Made by a program: the position numbers and the translations under genes | In this document: piece after piece, positions 55,362 to 63,976 of the stretch | Position numbering within the stretch: the stretch's first letter is position 1 | Layout: every line of letters begins with the position of its first letter | The notes under the pieces: generated by a model | Database searches by the model: none | Seen by the model: only the letters and a program-made list of their open reading frames with translations | Told to the model about the DNA's origin: nothing | Origin: Cellvibrionaceae bacterium | Lineage (GTDB): Bacteria; Pseudomonadota; Gammaproteobacteria; Pseudomonadales; Cellvibrionaceae | Direction: 5' to 3' | Length of the DNA stretch: 64,000 nt | Assembly: GCA_021151825.1 (NCBI GenBank) | Contig: JAGKWQ010000001.1 | Coordinates: forward strand, 620,001-684,000

Positions 55362-55449
55362 TTTTCTATCTATATCCGTAACTTAGACGTTGTTTATGTT
55401 ATAGCACTTTAACTTATATCTCAGCCCCAAATTACCTTCGGTTGAATCC
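55354..55449 (+). other. In-frame upstream extension of mrcA with two amber codons
   Basis: Reading in the mrcA frame from ATG 55354 gives a hydrophobic run MPIFLSISVT, TAG, TLFML, TAG, HFNLYLSPKLPSVES, then the called mrcA start. The part after the second TAG (55405 on) is clearly the conserved PBP1A post-membrane segment. GAGGA lies eight bases before this ATG, but that stretch is also pilM coding sequence on the other strand. Length is right for a membrane anchor, yet it is interrupted twice and lacks basic residues. Confidence 0.7.
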
Positions 55450-57705
55450 TTGAGGGAGGTTAAATTACAGACCCCGTTACGGGTTTATTCAAGCGACGGC
55501 AAACTTATTGGTGAATTTGGCGAACAACGTCGCACTCCACTCACCTACAATCAGATACCGCCCCTTTATATAAAAGCACTCCTCTCCGCCGAAGATGCAG
55601 AGTTCTTCGAGCATCATGGGGTTTCTCTAAAAGGCATGTTGCGCGCCGCATCACAAATTCTAAAGTCCGGCGCCATCCAATCGGGTGGAAGTACTATTAC
55701 TCAACAGTTGGCACGTGATTTCTTTCTCACTCGCCAGCAAATCTTCTCACGCAAGTTTAACGAAATCCTCTTATCCATTGAAATTGAAAGAAAATTCACC
55801 AAGGAAGAAATACTGGAACTATTCAATAATAAAATGTTCTTCGGGAACCGCGCTTATGGCTTACAAGCAGCAGCCCAAATCTATTATGGTAAGGATATTA
55901 AGGATTTAAGCGTCGCCCAATACGCCATGATCGTCGGTGTGCTTAAAGCACCATCAGCCTACAATCCACTCGCCAACCTCAAGCGTGCGATGATCCGCCG
56001 CAACTGGATTATCGGGCGCATGTATGAGCTAAAACACATTGATCGCGTCACCTATGAAGCGGCAATCAATGAACCCAACACTGCCAGCTATCACGGTACG
56101 ACTCTGGACATACAAGCTCCTTACATTGCTGAAATGGCACGACAGGAGGTACTTGATCGTTTTGGCGACAAAGCTTACGTGCAGGGATACCGTGTTTACA
56201 CCACCGTTGATAGCGCCGCACAAGCAACCGCCCAGGCAGCAATCCTCAAGGGATTAATGGATTACGACAAACGTCACGGCTACCGAGGCCCAGAGCGCAA
56301 ATTAAATCCATCGCAGGAATCTGATCTTTCGGATTGGCAAGATGAGCTGCAAACAATTCCAGTCCTTGGCGGCCTTGAACCTGCCGCTGTTGTAGATATT
56401 GCAGACAAAACAGTCAAAGTCATTATGAGCAATGGGGATTTTGTTGATCTCGGCTGGGAACAAGGCCTATCCAACGTACGCCCCTACATTACCGAAGACA
56501 GTCGTGGCGCCACATATAACAGTGCGCGCGATTTTTTAAAGCCGGGCGATGTAGTACGCATTGTGAAAGATAATGACGACCAATGGCACTTCAGCCAGGT
56601 TCCCGCAATTCAGGCCGCACTGGTTTCCCTCGATCCAATGGATGGTGCTATTCGCTCGTTAGTCGGCGGTTTTGATTTCAACCAAAGCCATTATAACCGC
56701 GCTACTCAAGGCGCACGCCAACCGGGCTCCAGCTTCAAACCACTGCTGTACACCGCTGCACTGGAAAATGGATTTACCCCGGCCTCAATCATCAACGATG
56801 CACCAATCGTCATCGAAAACACTAGTACTGGTATAGCCTGGCGCCCGGAAAATGACGATGGAAAATTCTCTGGCCCCATGCGGATGCGTCAGGCACTTTA
56901 TCGCTCGCGCAATCTGGTATCGATTCGTTTGTTACGCAGCATTGGCATGCAAACAGCACTGGATAGCATGGCCAGATTTGGTTTTAACCCTAAAGACTTC
57001 CCCCGAGACCTGACATTGGCACTAGGTACCCATGAGCTTACCCCCCTGCAGATGGCAACAGCCTATGCCAGTTTCGCCAACGGCGGTTTCAAAATTGATC
57101 CTTACCTGGTCACGCGGATTGAGGAAGATAGTGGTAACGTTGTTTACGAGGCCACGCCCAAAAGAGTGTGCAAAGAATGCGATAGCAACCCTCCATCCAC
57201 CGATAGCACCAACAGCAATGCTGCAAAACGAATTATTGATGCTCGCATCGCTTATCTGATCGATTCAATGCTGCGCGACGTAGTAGACAAAGGCACCGGC
57301 CGCCAGGCGAAGCAATTGGGACGTAAAGATCTTGCGGGCAAAACCGGCACCACCAACGGCCCACGCGATACCTGGTTCTCGGGCTATAACCCCAATATCA
57401 CCACCACTGTGTGGGTAGGTTTTGACGCAAATACGCTATTGGGTAGAAAGGAGTTTGGGAGCTCTGCGGCACTTCCAATCTGGATTGATTTTATGCGTAC
57501 CGCACTGGAAGGATTGCCAGATCAATTGCCACGCCAACCTGAAGGTATTGTTACCGTGCGCATCAATCCAGATACGGGCAAACCGGCGATGCCCGGCGAT
57601 CCCGACGCCATCTTTGAAGTATTTTTAGGGGAAGATACAGGCCGTACATCTGCCGCAGGCCATGAAACCAGCGAGCAAGTCACCCTGCCGGAAGAGATTT
57701 TCTAA
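55450..57705 (+). CDS. mrcA: Penicillin-binding protein 1A, N-terminal anchor missing
   Basis: 751 residues from TTG 55450, the first possible start after an in-frame stop. Glycosyltransferase 51 domain (about 25-200): catalytic Glu in EDAEFFEHHG, GGSTITQQLARDFFL, RKFNEILLSIEIERKF. An OB-like insert, then the transpeptidase: SSFK (in QPGSSFKPLL), SRN (in YRSRNLVS) and KTGT (in AGKTGTTNG). It polymerises and crosslinks peptidoglycan. PBP1A normally has a cytoplasmic tail and one membrane helix of about 30 residues before REVKLQTPLRVYS; none can be translated here and the TTG has no ribosome binding site. Either the gene is broken at its 5' end, or there is a sequence error or an unusual start. 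Confidence 0.85.
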   Translation: MREVKLQTPLRVYSSDGKLIGEFGEQRRTPLTYNQIPPLYIKALLSAEDAEFFEHHGVSLKGMLRAASQILKSGAIQSGGSTITQQLARDFFLTRQQIFSRKFNEILLSIEIERKFTKEEILELFNNKMFFGNRAYGLQAAAQIYYGKDIKDLSVAQYAMIVGVLKAPSAYNPLANLKRAMIRRNWIIGRMYELKHIDRVTYEAAINEPNTASYHGTTLDIQAPYIAEMARQEVLDRFGDKAYVQGYRVYTTVDSAAQATAQAAILKGLMDYDKRHGYRGPERKLNPSQESDLSDWQDELQTIPVLGGLEPAAVVDIADKTVKVIMSNGDFVDLGWEQGLSNVRPYITEDSRGATYNSARDFLKPGDVVRIVKDNDDQWHFSQVPAIQAALVSLDPMDGAIRSLVGGFDFNQSHYNRATQGARQPGSSFKPLLYTAALENGFTPASIINDAPIVIENTSTGIAWRPENDDGKFSGPMRMRQALYRSRNLVSIRLLRSIGMQTALDSMARFGFNPKDFPRDLTLALGTHELTPLQMATAYASFANGGFKIDPYLVTRIEEDSGNVVYEATPKRVCKECDSNPPSTDSTNSNAAKRIIDARIAYLIDSMLRDVVDKGTGRQAKQLGRKDLAGKTGTTNGPRDTWFSGYNPNITTTVWVGFDANTLLGRKEFGSSAALPIWIDFMRTALEGLPDQLPRQPEGIVTVRINPDTGKPAMPGDPDAIFEVFLGEDTGRTSAAGHETSEQVTLPEEIF

Positions 57706-57729
57706 GGCAAGAAGGGATTTTAAGAAACG

Positions 57730-58536
57730 CTAATCGATAACCTTCAAGGATGAAGGTGCTCGCACCCCCATCACCAATGACTTAAACCGGCGCTTGCCAT
57801 ATTGGCGCCCCTTGTCTTTTCGAGCGGCAATCCATCCACGAACTTCCACTGTTTTGCCAACCAGTAACTGCCAATCCTTGCGCCCGAATGCATGCCAATC
57901 GGACTTTTTGATTTGCGCAACCAAATCCCCATCAAGCTCAATCCACACCGCTGAATTCACATCGACACGCATAATTTTGCCTCGCACCAGGCGAAAACCG
58001 GTATCACTCAATGTTAATGATGTCGCTGGAAAACTACCCCAATAGGTATTGCGCCAAACACCGGATGGATTTTTGCGCGCACGCGATTCAATTAAGGAGA
58101 GGCAGGATGCTTGTGCACCATTAGGGGGAACGCTGATTTGAAATGCCATGCCGGCACGAATTTGTTCGGCGGCAAGGCTGCGTCCTGACTTATCGTAGAC
58201 GTGAGCCAACCAACGCCCATAATGGTCGCGTTTTTCAACATCAAAGCCCAAACGAACTTCACCACCCGCACGCGCGACAAACTGACGTGCACTTGCCAGC
58301 GATTCCCGACCTAAGGGCTGTCCACGCTTTTGGCCGATAGTAATTTCCGGCGCATTGATATCCAGTACTCGTATAGAACGCCCATCACTTAATTTCAGTG
58401 TGTCGCCATCTTGCACCTTGGACACACCAATAAGAGGCGTTTCAGGATGCCCACATTCAGCCATCACTGAGGAAGACAACAGGCATAAAAAAACGCCGGT
58501 GATTAAACTCACCGGCGTTTTTAGGGATTGTTGCAT
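57730..58536 (-). CDS. Secreted thermonuclease-family (SNase-like) protein
   Basis: 268 residues from ATG 58534-58536. Signal peptide MQQSLKTPVSLITGVFLCLLSSSVMA. The SNase domain (about 35-165) shows KVQDGDTLKLSDG, INAPEI (Asp/Glu metal site), RESLASARQFV, RDHYGRWLAHVY with catalytic Arg, and Leu-rich closing helix. A C-terminal beta domain (about 185-255) ends RGWIAARKDKGRQYGKRRFKSL. Cleaves nucleic acid in the envelope or medium. The ribosome binding site is poor. A complete terminator overlaps its signal-peptide codons. Follows rpmE by 25 bases. Confidence 0.85.
   Translation of the reverse strand: MQQSLKTPVSLITGVFLCLLSSSVMAECGHPETPLIGVSKVQDGDTLKLSDGRSIRVLDINAPEITIGQKRGQPLGRESLASARQFVARAGGEVRLGFDVEKRDHYGRWLAHVYDKSGRSLAAEQIRAGMAFQISVPPNGAQASCLSLIESRARKNPSGVWRNTYWGSFPATSLTLSDTGFRLVRGKIMRVDVNSAVWIELDGDLVAQIKKSDWHAFGRKDWQLLVGKTVEVRGWIAARKDKGRQYGKRRFKSLVMGVRAPSSLKVID
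58488..58522 (-). terminator. rpmE terminator inside the nuclease signal-peptide codons
   Basis: Fourteen-base stem (AAAAACGCCGGTGA / TCACCGGCGTTTTT) with a six-base loop and a seven-T run on the minus strand. It lies 40-74 bases past the rpmE stop but downstream of the nuclease ATG; in the nuclease frame it encodes residues about 6-17. Confidence 0.88.
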
Positions 58537-58561
58537 CAGCTTAAGCTGCAATGCACACCAA

Positions 58562-58783
58562 TTATTTCTTGGCGCCACCGATACGGCTGCCGAAACGCTT
58601 GGTGAAGCGGTCAATACGACCACCGGTATCAACGATTTTTTGCTTGCCAGTGTAGAAAGGGTGGCATTGGCCGCACACGTCTACGTGGAAAGATTTACCC
58701 AGAGTTGAACGGGTAGTGAAGTTGTTGCCGCAGCTGCAGTTAACAGCTACTTCAACGTAATTTGGATGAATGTCTGCTTTCAT
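58562..58783 (-). CDS. rpmE: 50S ribosomal protein L31 (zinc-binding type)
   Basis: 73 residues from ATG 58781-58783 (AAGG upstream; an 18-codon extension is rejected). Cysteines in CSCG (16, 18) and CGQC (37, 40) make it the C+ zinc form rather than the zinc-independent L31B. MKADIHPNYVEV is the standard start. Divergent from priA over a 261-base gap where I see no further gene. Confidence 0.97.
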   Translation of the reverse strand: MKADIHPNYVEVAVNCSCGNNFTTRSTLGKSFHVDVCGQCHPFYTGKQKIVDTGGRIDRFTKRFGSRIGGAKK

Positions 58784-59044
58784 GATGAATGCCTTCGTAA
58801 GCTGTGCCGCCACCGGGTCAATTGCCTGGCACCGCACATAGGTTAAAAAAAACGGCTGTTTTTGAAGAGCGGCGATACTATCAGAAAAAAATGCCAGTGC
58901 AACCGCAAAGCGCGGTTTCGCCTAAAAAATCATCACCCACATGATATTTCTACCTCTGACGCTTCAAATTTGACTCCCTGCTTTGTTAGGACAATATGGG
59001 TTATCCTTCCCACCAAACGCTGCCTAACCAAAATTACGTCAACG

Positions 59045-61264
59045 ATGCTCGAACCTCGATTACTTGAAATTGCCCTCCCCGTTCCCTTGAGGCGTAACTT
59101 CGACTATTTACCTCCCGTAGACTTTCCCGTTAATGCGTTGGGCTCTCTCCAAGCAGGCACTCTAGTCAGGGTCCCGTTTGGTCACCAGGAGCTCATCGGT
59201 GTATTACTTTCCGTGAAATCAGTTAGCTCTTACCAACCTGCCAAGCTGCGTCCTGCACTGGAAGTTATCGATCATCAACCAGTATTGGGCGCCGAATTAT
59301 TGGAGCTTTGCCGTTGGGCTGCTGACTACTACCAATCGCCTTTAGGCGAGGCCCTGCAAACTGCTTTACCCGTCCTGCTGCGACAAGGCGAGCCGGCGCG
59401 ATTAAAAGGTGAGCCAATTTTCGTGCTAACTGCGGAAGGTAAAGGCTTGCCAGAAGGAGCTCTGAAACGCGCACGCAAACAAGCTGAATTACTGGCCGCA
59501 CTACAAAAGGCTCCGCATCTCACACGGACCGACCTGGATTTGCTGGAAATCCCCCGCTCCATTGCCAAAAACCTGATCGATAAAGGTTTGATAAAAATAG
59601 AAGAACTGGCGATAGCAACAGATAGCACAATCACCCAATTATTACGCGAGCCACCGCTCATTCTAAGTGAGGAGCAGCAACACGCATTTGCACAGATCGA
59701 CTTTGCCGGCTTCAAAACCTGGTTACTCGACGGCGCCACCGGTAGCGGTAAGACCGAAATTTATTTACAGGCGATTGAAGAGTGCCTCAAACAAGGTAAA
59801 CAGGCATTGGTGTTGGTACCCGAAATCGGCCTTACCCCGCAAACCATCCAGCGCTTCCAGCGGCGATTCGCCGTTCCGGTTGCGGCATTACATTCAGGGC
59901 TAAATGATAGAGAAAGACTGGAAGCCTGGTTGCAAGCGCGCGCCGGTATTGCGCGCATAGTGATTGGCACTCGCTCCGCGCTCTTTACGCCCTTCCAATC
60001 ATTGGGAATTATTATTATTGATGAAGAGCACGATGGCTCATTCAAGCAGCAGGATGGCTTTCGTTATTCCGCCCGCGACCTTGCCGCTGTACGCGCCCAT
60101 CGGTTAAATATTCCATTGATTCTCGGCTCGGCAACACCTTCATTGGAAACCTTGCACAATGCACTGCAAGGTCGCTCCCACCATTTACAACTTAAAGTAC
60201 GTGCAGGCAGTGCCAAGCCACCGGAAATCCAATTACTGGATATTCGCGGCGAAATACTTCACGAAGGTTTTGCCCAAGCCAGTATCGACGCAATTGGCGA
60301 GACACTCGCACGCGGCAACCAAGTGCTGGTTTTCCTCAATCGCCGTGGCTATGCCCCCACGCTGGAATGTCACGATTGCGGCTGGCTGGCGAACTGCAAT
60401 TTTTGCGATGTGCGCATGACCGTACACCAGACCCCGCGCCATTTACATTGCCATCATTGCGACCATCAACGCGCTTTACCGCGCCGTTGCCCACACTGTA
60501 ATTCCAGCCATTTGCAACCAATCGGCCAGGGAACAGAACGCAGCGAAATTGTGTTGCAGCAACTATTTCCCGAACAAAAAATTATTCGTGTGGATCGCGA
60601 CTCCACCCGCAATAAAAACGCCATGCAAAAACTGCTGGAAGATGTTCATACCGGCGAACCCTGTATCCTCGTTGGAACGCAGATGCTCGCCAAAGGCCAT
60701 CACTTCGCCGATGTAACGCTGGTGGTCATTATCGATGCCGATGCCGGTTTATTCAGCACCGATTTCCGCGGCCCTGAACGCATGGGCCAGCTGTTGCTAC
60801 AAGTAGCCGGGCGCGCCGGGCGCGCCGAAAAACCGGGGCGAGTTATATTGCAGAGCCATCATACTGATCATCCATTAGTGCAAACACTGGTTACGCGCGG
60901 CTATCACGCGTTTGCAGATTTGATTTTACAAGAACGCCTGATCACTGGTTTACCACCCTACCGCCAGCTGGCTTTGGTTCGCGCTGAAAGCAAATTCCCC
61001 CAGAAAGCCACTGACTTCCTGACTTATGCCCGCCAGCAAGCAGAAATATTATTACCCGCAAGCCCGACCTTGAGTTATCTCGGGCCGCTGCCAGCATTTA
61101 TGGAAAAGCGTGGGGATCGTTTTCGCTATCAATTGCAAATCAACAGTGCGCAACGAAAACCCTTGCAGCAATTGCTAACGGAATTGGCGATGAAACTTGA
61201 GGCCAGTCCGCTTGCCAAAGCGGTACGCTGGTCGATTGATGTTGATCCACAAGAGATGGGCTGA
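59045..61264 (+). CDS. priA: Primosomal replication protein PriA, 3'-5' helicase
   Basis: 739 residues from ATG 59045, where the family N-terminus (LEPRLLEIALPVPLRRNFDYL) begins; a 61-codon upstream extension is an unlikely sequence. 3' DNA-binding and winged-helix parts (1-200), helicase Walker A DGATGSGKTEIY (about 227-238), DEEH box, and eight Cys in two zinc ions (CHDCGWLANCNFC and CHHCDHQ...CPHC, about 440-485). VAGRAGRAEKPG is motif VI. Restarts stalled replication forks. The ribosome binding site is weak. Confidence 0.97.
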   Translation: MLEPRLLEIALPVPLRRNFDYLPPVDFPVNALGSLQAGTLVRVPFGHQELIGVLLSVKSVSSYQPAKLRPALEVIDHQPVLGAELLELCRWAADYYQSPLGEALQTALPVLLRQGEPARLKGEPIFVLTAEGKGLPEGALKRARKQAELLAALQKAPHLTRTDLDLLEIPRSIAKNLIDKGLIKIEELAIATDSTITQLLREPPLILSEEQQHAFAQIDFAGFKTWLLDGATGSGKTEIYLQAIEECLKQGKQALVLVPEIGLTPQTIQRFQRRFAVPVAALHSGLNDRERLEAWLQARAGIARIVIGTRSALFTPFQSLGIIIIDEEHDGSFKQQDGFRYSARDLAAVRAHRLNIPLILGSATPSLETLHNALQGRSHHLQLKVRAGSAKPPEIQLLDIRGEILHEGFAQASIDAIGETLARGNQVLVFLNRRGYAPTLECHDCGWLANCNFCDVRMTVHQTPRHLHCHHCDHQRALPRRCPHCNSSHLQPIGQGTERSEIVLQQLFPEQKIIRVDRDSTRNKNAMQKLLEDVHTGEPCILVGTQMLAKGHHFADVTLVVIIDADAGLFSTDFRGPERMGQLLLQVAGRAGRAEKPGRVILQSHHTDHPLVQTLVTRGYHAFADLILQERLITGLPPYRQLALVRAESKFPQKATDFLTYARQQAEILLPASPTLSYLGPLPAFMEKRGDRFRYQLQINSAQRKPLQQLLTELAMKLEASPLAKAVRWSIDVDPQEMG

Positions 61265-61343
61265 TGACGATTAGTGACGGCAATAGCCATTCCCTTTACA
61301 ATCGCGCCCTTATTTTTCGCCAACTGATTATGTAAAACATTTC

Positions 61344-61895
61344 ATGAGTAGAGATTTCGCCAAAAAAGGCCGCGCACCAGCCAAACGCACCAGCGGCAAC
61401 AACGGAGGCCAAACGCCCGCGTGGCTGTGGTTTATCGCTGGCCTGGTCATGGGTGCGTTTGCGGCGAGCTACTATTTTATTAAACATCCGGTTGAAGTAC
61501 TTGCCACCAAAGAAGAAGCGAAACCCAAAGTTATCGAAAACAAAACACCGAAGCCGCGTTTTGATTTCTACAAGTTGCTGCAAGAAAGCGAAACTATAGT
61601 GCCCGCCAGTGAAGCGACCGGTGAAGACAAACCAGCGCAGCAGGAAGCAGGAATCGAGTATCTGATTCAAGTGGGATCATTCCCCAAAGCCGAAGATGCC
61701 GATAAATTGCGCGCACAACTGATCTTGTTGAACCTGGATGCGGGCATCGAAAAAGTGGAAATCCGCAAAGGCGAAATATGGCATCGCGTTGTCGTCGGTC
61801 CTTTCGACAACCAAAATGCATTGACCAGTGCTCGCTCCCAACTCGTGAAAAACGAGTACAACGCACTCGTCCTCAAACGCGCAAAAGCCAAGTAA
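61344..61895 (+). CDS. FtsN-like SPOR-domain protein
   Basis: 183 residues. Cytoplasmic basic stretch (MSRDFAKKGRAPAKRTSGNNGG), one membrane helix (WLWFIAGLVMGAFAASYYFI, about 32-51), a short periplasmic linker and a C-terminal SPOR domain (about 105-180; EYLIQVGSFPKAEDADKLRAQLILLNLDAGIEKVEIRKGEIWHRVVVGPF, quoted as a block around residues 106-155). It binds peptidoglycan at division sites. Encoded between priA and hslVU as FtsN-like proteins are in Pseudomonas. Shorter than E. coli FtsN; whether it is the essential FtsN is not shown by sequence. Confidence 0.88.
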   Translation: MSRDFAKKGRAPAKRTSGNNGGQTPAWLWFIAGLVMGAFAASYYFIKHPVEVLATKEEAKPKVIENKTPKPRFDFYKLLQESETIVPASEATGEDKPAQQEAGIEYLIQVGSFPKAEDADKLRAQLILLNLDAGIEKVEIRKGEIWHRVVVGPFDNQNALTSARSQLVKNEYNALVLKRAKAK

Positions 61896-61924
61896 CAACC
61901 TGTTCCAATCCCATACTGGCACCG

Positions 61925-61952
61925 CTTGAAAAAGCGGTGTTTGTCCCCATTT
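61925..61952 (+). promoter_or_regulatory. Sigma-32 heat-shock promoter of hslVU
   Basis: CTTGAAA, 13 bases, then CCCCATTT, a full match to the sigma-32 consensus, 74 bases before the hslV start. The -35 half lies in a hairpin (61920-61939, CACCGCTT / AAGCGGTG), which may also end the preceding SPOR transcript. Confidence 0.92.
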
Positions 61953-62025
61953 CGATAATTCCCGTTGCGATACCGCACGGCACATGTTCCGCATGTGTTT
62001 GCATTTATTCTTTAAAGGAAGTCCT

Positions 62026-62550
62026 GTGACTACAATTCTTTCTGTTCGCCGCGAAGGCCAAGTGGTAATTGGTGGCGACGGCCAGGTGTCCCTTGGCAAT
62101 ACCGTAATGAAAGGCAATGCGCGCAAAGTACGCCGCCTGTACAAAAACCAGGTGCTCGCCGGATTTGCTGGTGGTACTGCCGATGCATTCACCTTATTCG
62201 AGCGCTTTGAAGCCAAACTCGAAGCTCACAATGGCCAGCTTACGCGCGCCGCTGTTGAACTCGCCAAAGACTGGCGAACGGATCGCAGCTTGCGCCGCCT
62301 GGAAGCATTGCTCGCCGTCGCTGATAAAGAAGCTTCATTAATCATCACCGGCAATGGCGATGTAATCCAACCCGAAGACGATTTAATCGCGATTGGTTCC
62401 GGCGGTAATTATGCGCAAGCCGCTGCACGTGCATTGCTCGAAAATACCTCACTGGATGCGCGCAACATTGTAGAGAAAGGTTTGAAAATCGCTGGCGATA
62501 TTTGCGTATTCACCAACCAGAATCACACCATCGAAGTGCTCGATTATTAA
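62026..62550 (+). CDS. hslV: HslV peptidase subunit of the HslUV protease
   Basis: 174 residues starting at GTG 62026 (AAGGA upstream). After Met removal the N-terminal Thr (TTILSVRREGQVVIGGDGQV) is the catalytic nucleophile, as in proteasome-type enzymes. NARKVRRLYKNQVLAGFAGGTADAFTLFERFE is typical. Forms two hexamers capped by HslU. The GTG start keeps the Thr-Thr N-terminus of the family. Confidence 0.97.
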   Translation: MTTILSVRREGQVVIGGDGQVSLGNTVMKGNARKVRRLYKNQVLAGFAGGTADAFTLFERFEAKLEAHNGQLTRAAVELAKDWRTDRSLRRLEALLAVADKEASLIITGNGDVIQPEDDLIAIGSGGNYAQAAARALLENTSLDARNIVEKGLKIAGDICVFTNQNHTIEVLDY

Positions 62551-62560
62551 TATGTTGCAA

Positions 62561-62635
62561 CCCGTATGGAGCTTGCGCAATACGGGAATTTCCCATTGAT
62601 AACCCCACCCCGCATTTCGCTACACCTCATGCGGG
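62561..62635 (+). promoter_or_regulatory. Two hairpins between hslV and hslU
   Basis: CCCGTAT / ATACGGG (62561-62586) and CCCGCAT / ATGCGGG (62609-62635), neither followed by a T-run. They may stabilise the hslV message end or tune hslU; the gap of 103 bases has no other feature. Confidence 0.4.
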
Positions 62636-62653
62636 TTACATTAAGAGTTTTTT

Positions 62654-63976
62654 ATGTCTTCTATGACCCCGCGCGAAATCGTGCATGAATTGGATAAACA
62701 TATCGTCGGCCAACAAAACGCCAAGCGCGCTGTCGCCATTGCATTGCGCAACCGCTGGCGCCGCATGCAAGTGCCCGCTGATATGCGCAATGAAATTACC
62801 CCGAAAAATATTTTGATGATCGGCCCTACCGGTGTTGGCAAAACTGAAATTGCTCGCCGCCTGGCAAAACTTGCCAATGCGCCGTTCATTAAAGTAGAAG
62901 CTACCAAATTTACTGAAGTCGGTTATGTGGGCCGCGATGTGGAATCCATTATTCGCGATCTCGTTGATGTCGCGATCAAAATGCGCCGCGAACAAGCGGT
63001 GAAATCGGTGCAGCATCGCGCTGCCGAAGCAGCGGAAGATCGTATCCTGGATGCATTGTTGCCGCCTGCACGCGATTTATCCGCGGAAGAGAGCAAACAT
63101 GAATCCGGCACGCGCCAGATTTTCCGTAAAAAATTGCGCGAAGGCGAACTGGACGATAAAGAAATTGAAATTGATCTCGCTGCCGCCAGCGTTGGTGTGG
63201 AAATTATGGCACCCCCCGGCATGGAAGAAATGACCAACCAACTGCAAAACATGTTTTCAACGCTGGGGCGCGACAAAACCAAAAAAACCAAAACCACCGT
63301 TAAAAAAGCACTCAAGCAATTGCAAGATGAAGAAGCTGCAAAATTGGTGAGCGAAGACGATATCAAAGCCCAGGCTATTGAAGCGGCTGAACAAAATGGC
63401 ATTGTCTTTATCGATGAAATTGACAAAGTTGCACGCCGCGGCAATGTCAGTGGCGCCGATGTATCACGCGAAGGTGTGCAACGCGATTTGCTGCCGTTAA
63501 TCGAAGGCTGCACGGTTTCCACCAAACACGGCATGATAAAGACGGATCATATTTTGTTTATCACTTCGGGCGCATTTCACTTGAGCAAACCATCAGATTT
63601 GATTCCGGAGTTGCAGGGCCGCTTGCCAATTCGCGTAGAGTTACAAGCGCTGACGCCAGATGATTTTGAGCGCATTCTCACCGAACCAAAAGCATCGCTG
63701 ACCGAACAACAACAAGCATTGCTAAAAACTGAAGGAGTTGAAGTTTCCTTCACCAAAGATGGTATTCGCCGCATTGCGGAGACTGCATTTGACGTGAATG
63801 AGCGCACTGAAAATATCGGCGCCCGCCGTTTGCACACCATTCTGGAGCGCCTGTTGGAAGATGTTTCGTTTGACGCGGGCAATGCGAACAACAGTGTTGA
63901 AATCAACGCGGATTATGTTGAGAAGCACTTAGGCGAACTGGCAAAAAATGAAGATTTGAGTCGGTACATTCTCTGA
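62654..63976 (+). CDS. hslU: HslU ATPase subunit of the HslUV protease
   Basis: 440 residues. N-terminal MTPREIVHELDKHIVGQQNAKRAVAIALRNRWRRMQ block (about 4-40), Walker A GPTGVGKTEIARRLA (about 56-70), an I-domain (about 110-240) that feeds substrates, Walker B GIVFIDEIDK, the sensor-2 Arg in NIGARRLHTILERLLED and the C-terminal RYIL that activates HslV. The ribosome binding site is weak; the second Met three codons in is possible. Stop overlaps the next start (TGATG). Confidence 0.97.
   Translation: MSSMTPREIVHELDKHIVGQQNAKRAVAIALRNRWRRMQVPADMRNEITPKNILMIGPTGVGKTEIARRLAKLANAPFIKVEATKFTEVGYVGRDVESIIRDLVDVAIKMRREQAVKSVQHRAAEAAEDRILDALLPPARDLSAEESKHESGTRQIFRKKLREGELDDKEIEIDLAAASVGVEIMAPPGMEEMTNQLQNMFSTLGRDKTKKTKTTVKKALKQLQDEEAAKLVSEDDIKAQAIEAAEQNGIVFIDEIDKVARRGNVSGADVSREGVQRDLLPLIEGCTVSTKHGMIKTDHILFITSGAFHLSKPSDLIPELQGRLPIRVELQALTPDDFERILTEPKASLTEQQQALLKTEGVEVSFTKDGIRRIAETAFDVNERTENIGARRLHTILERLLEDVSFDAGNANNSVEINADYVEKHLGELAKNEDLSRYIL

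Noticed and set aside
55354..55449. ATG 55354 as the true mrcA start
   Set aside because: Two in-frame TAG codons follow, so it cannot be read as a normal gene; kept as a finding instead.
58862..59044. 61-codon N-terminal extension of priA
   Set aside because: Family N-terminus begins at 59045; the extension has no ribosome binding site and low-quality sequence.
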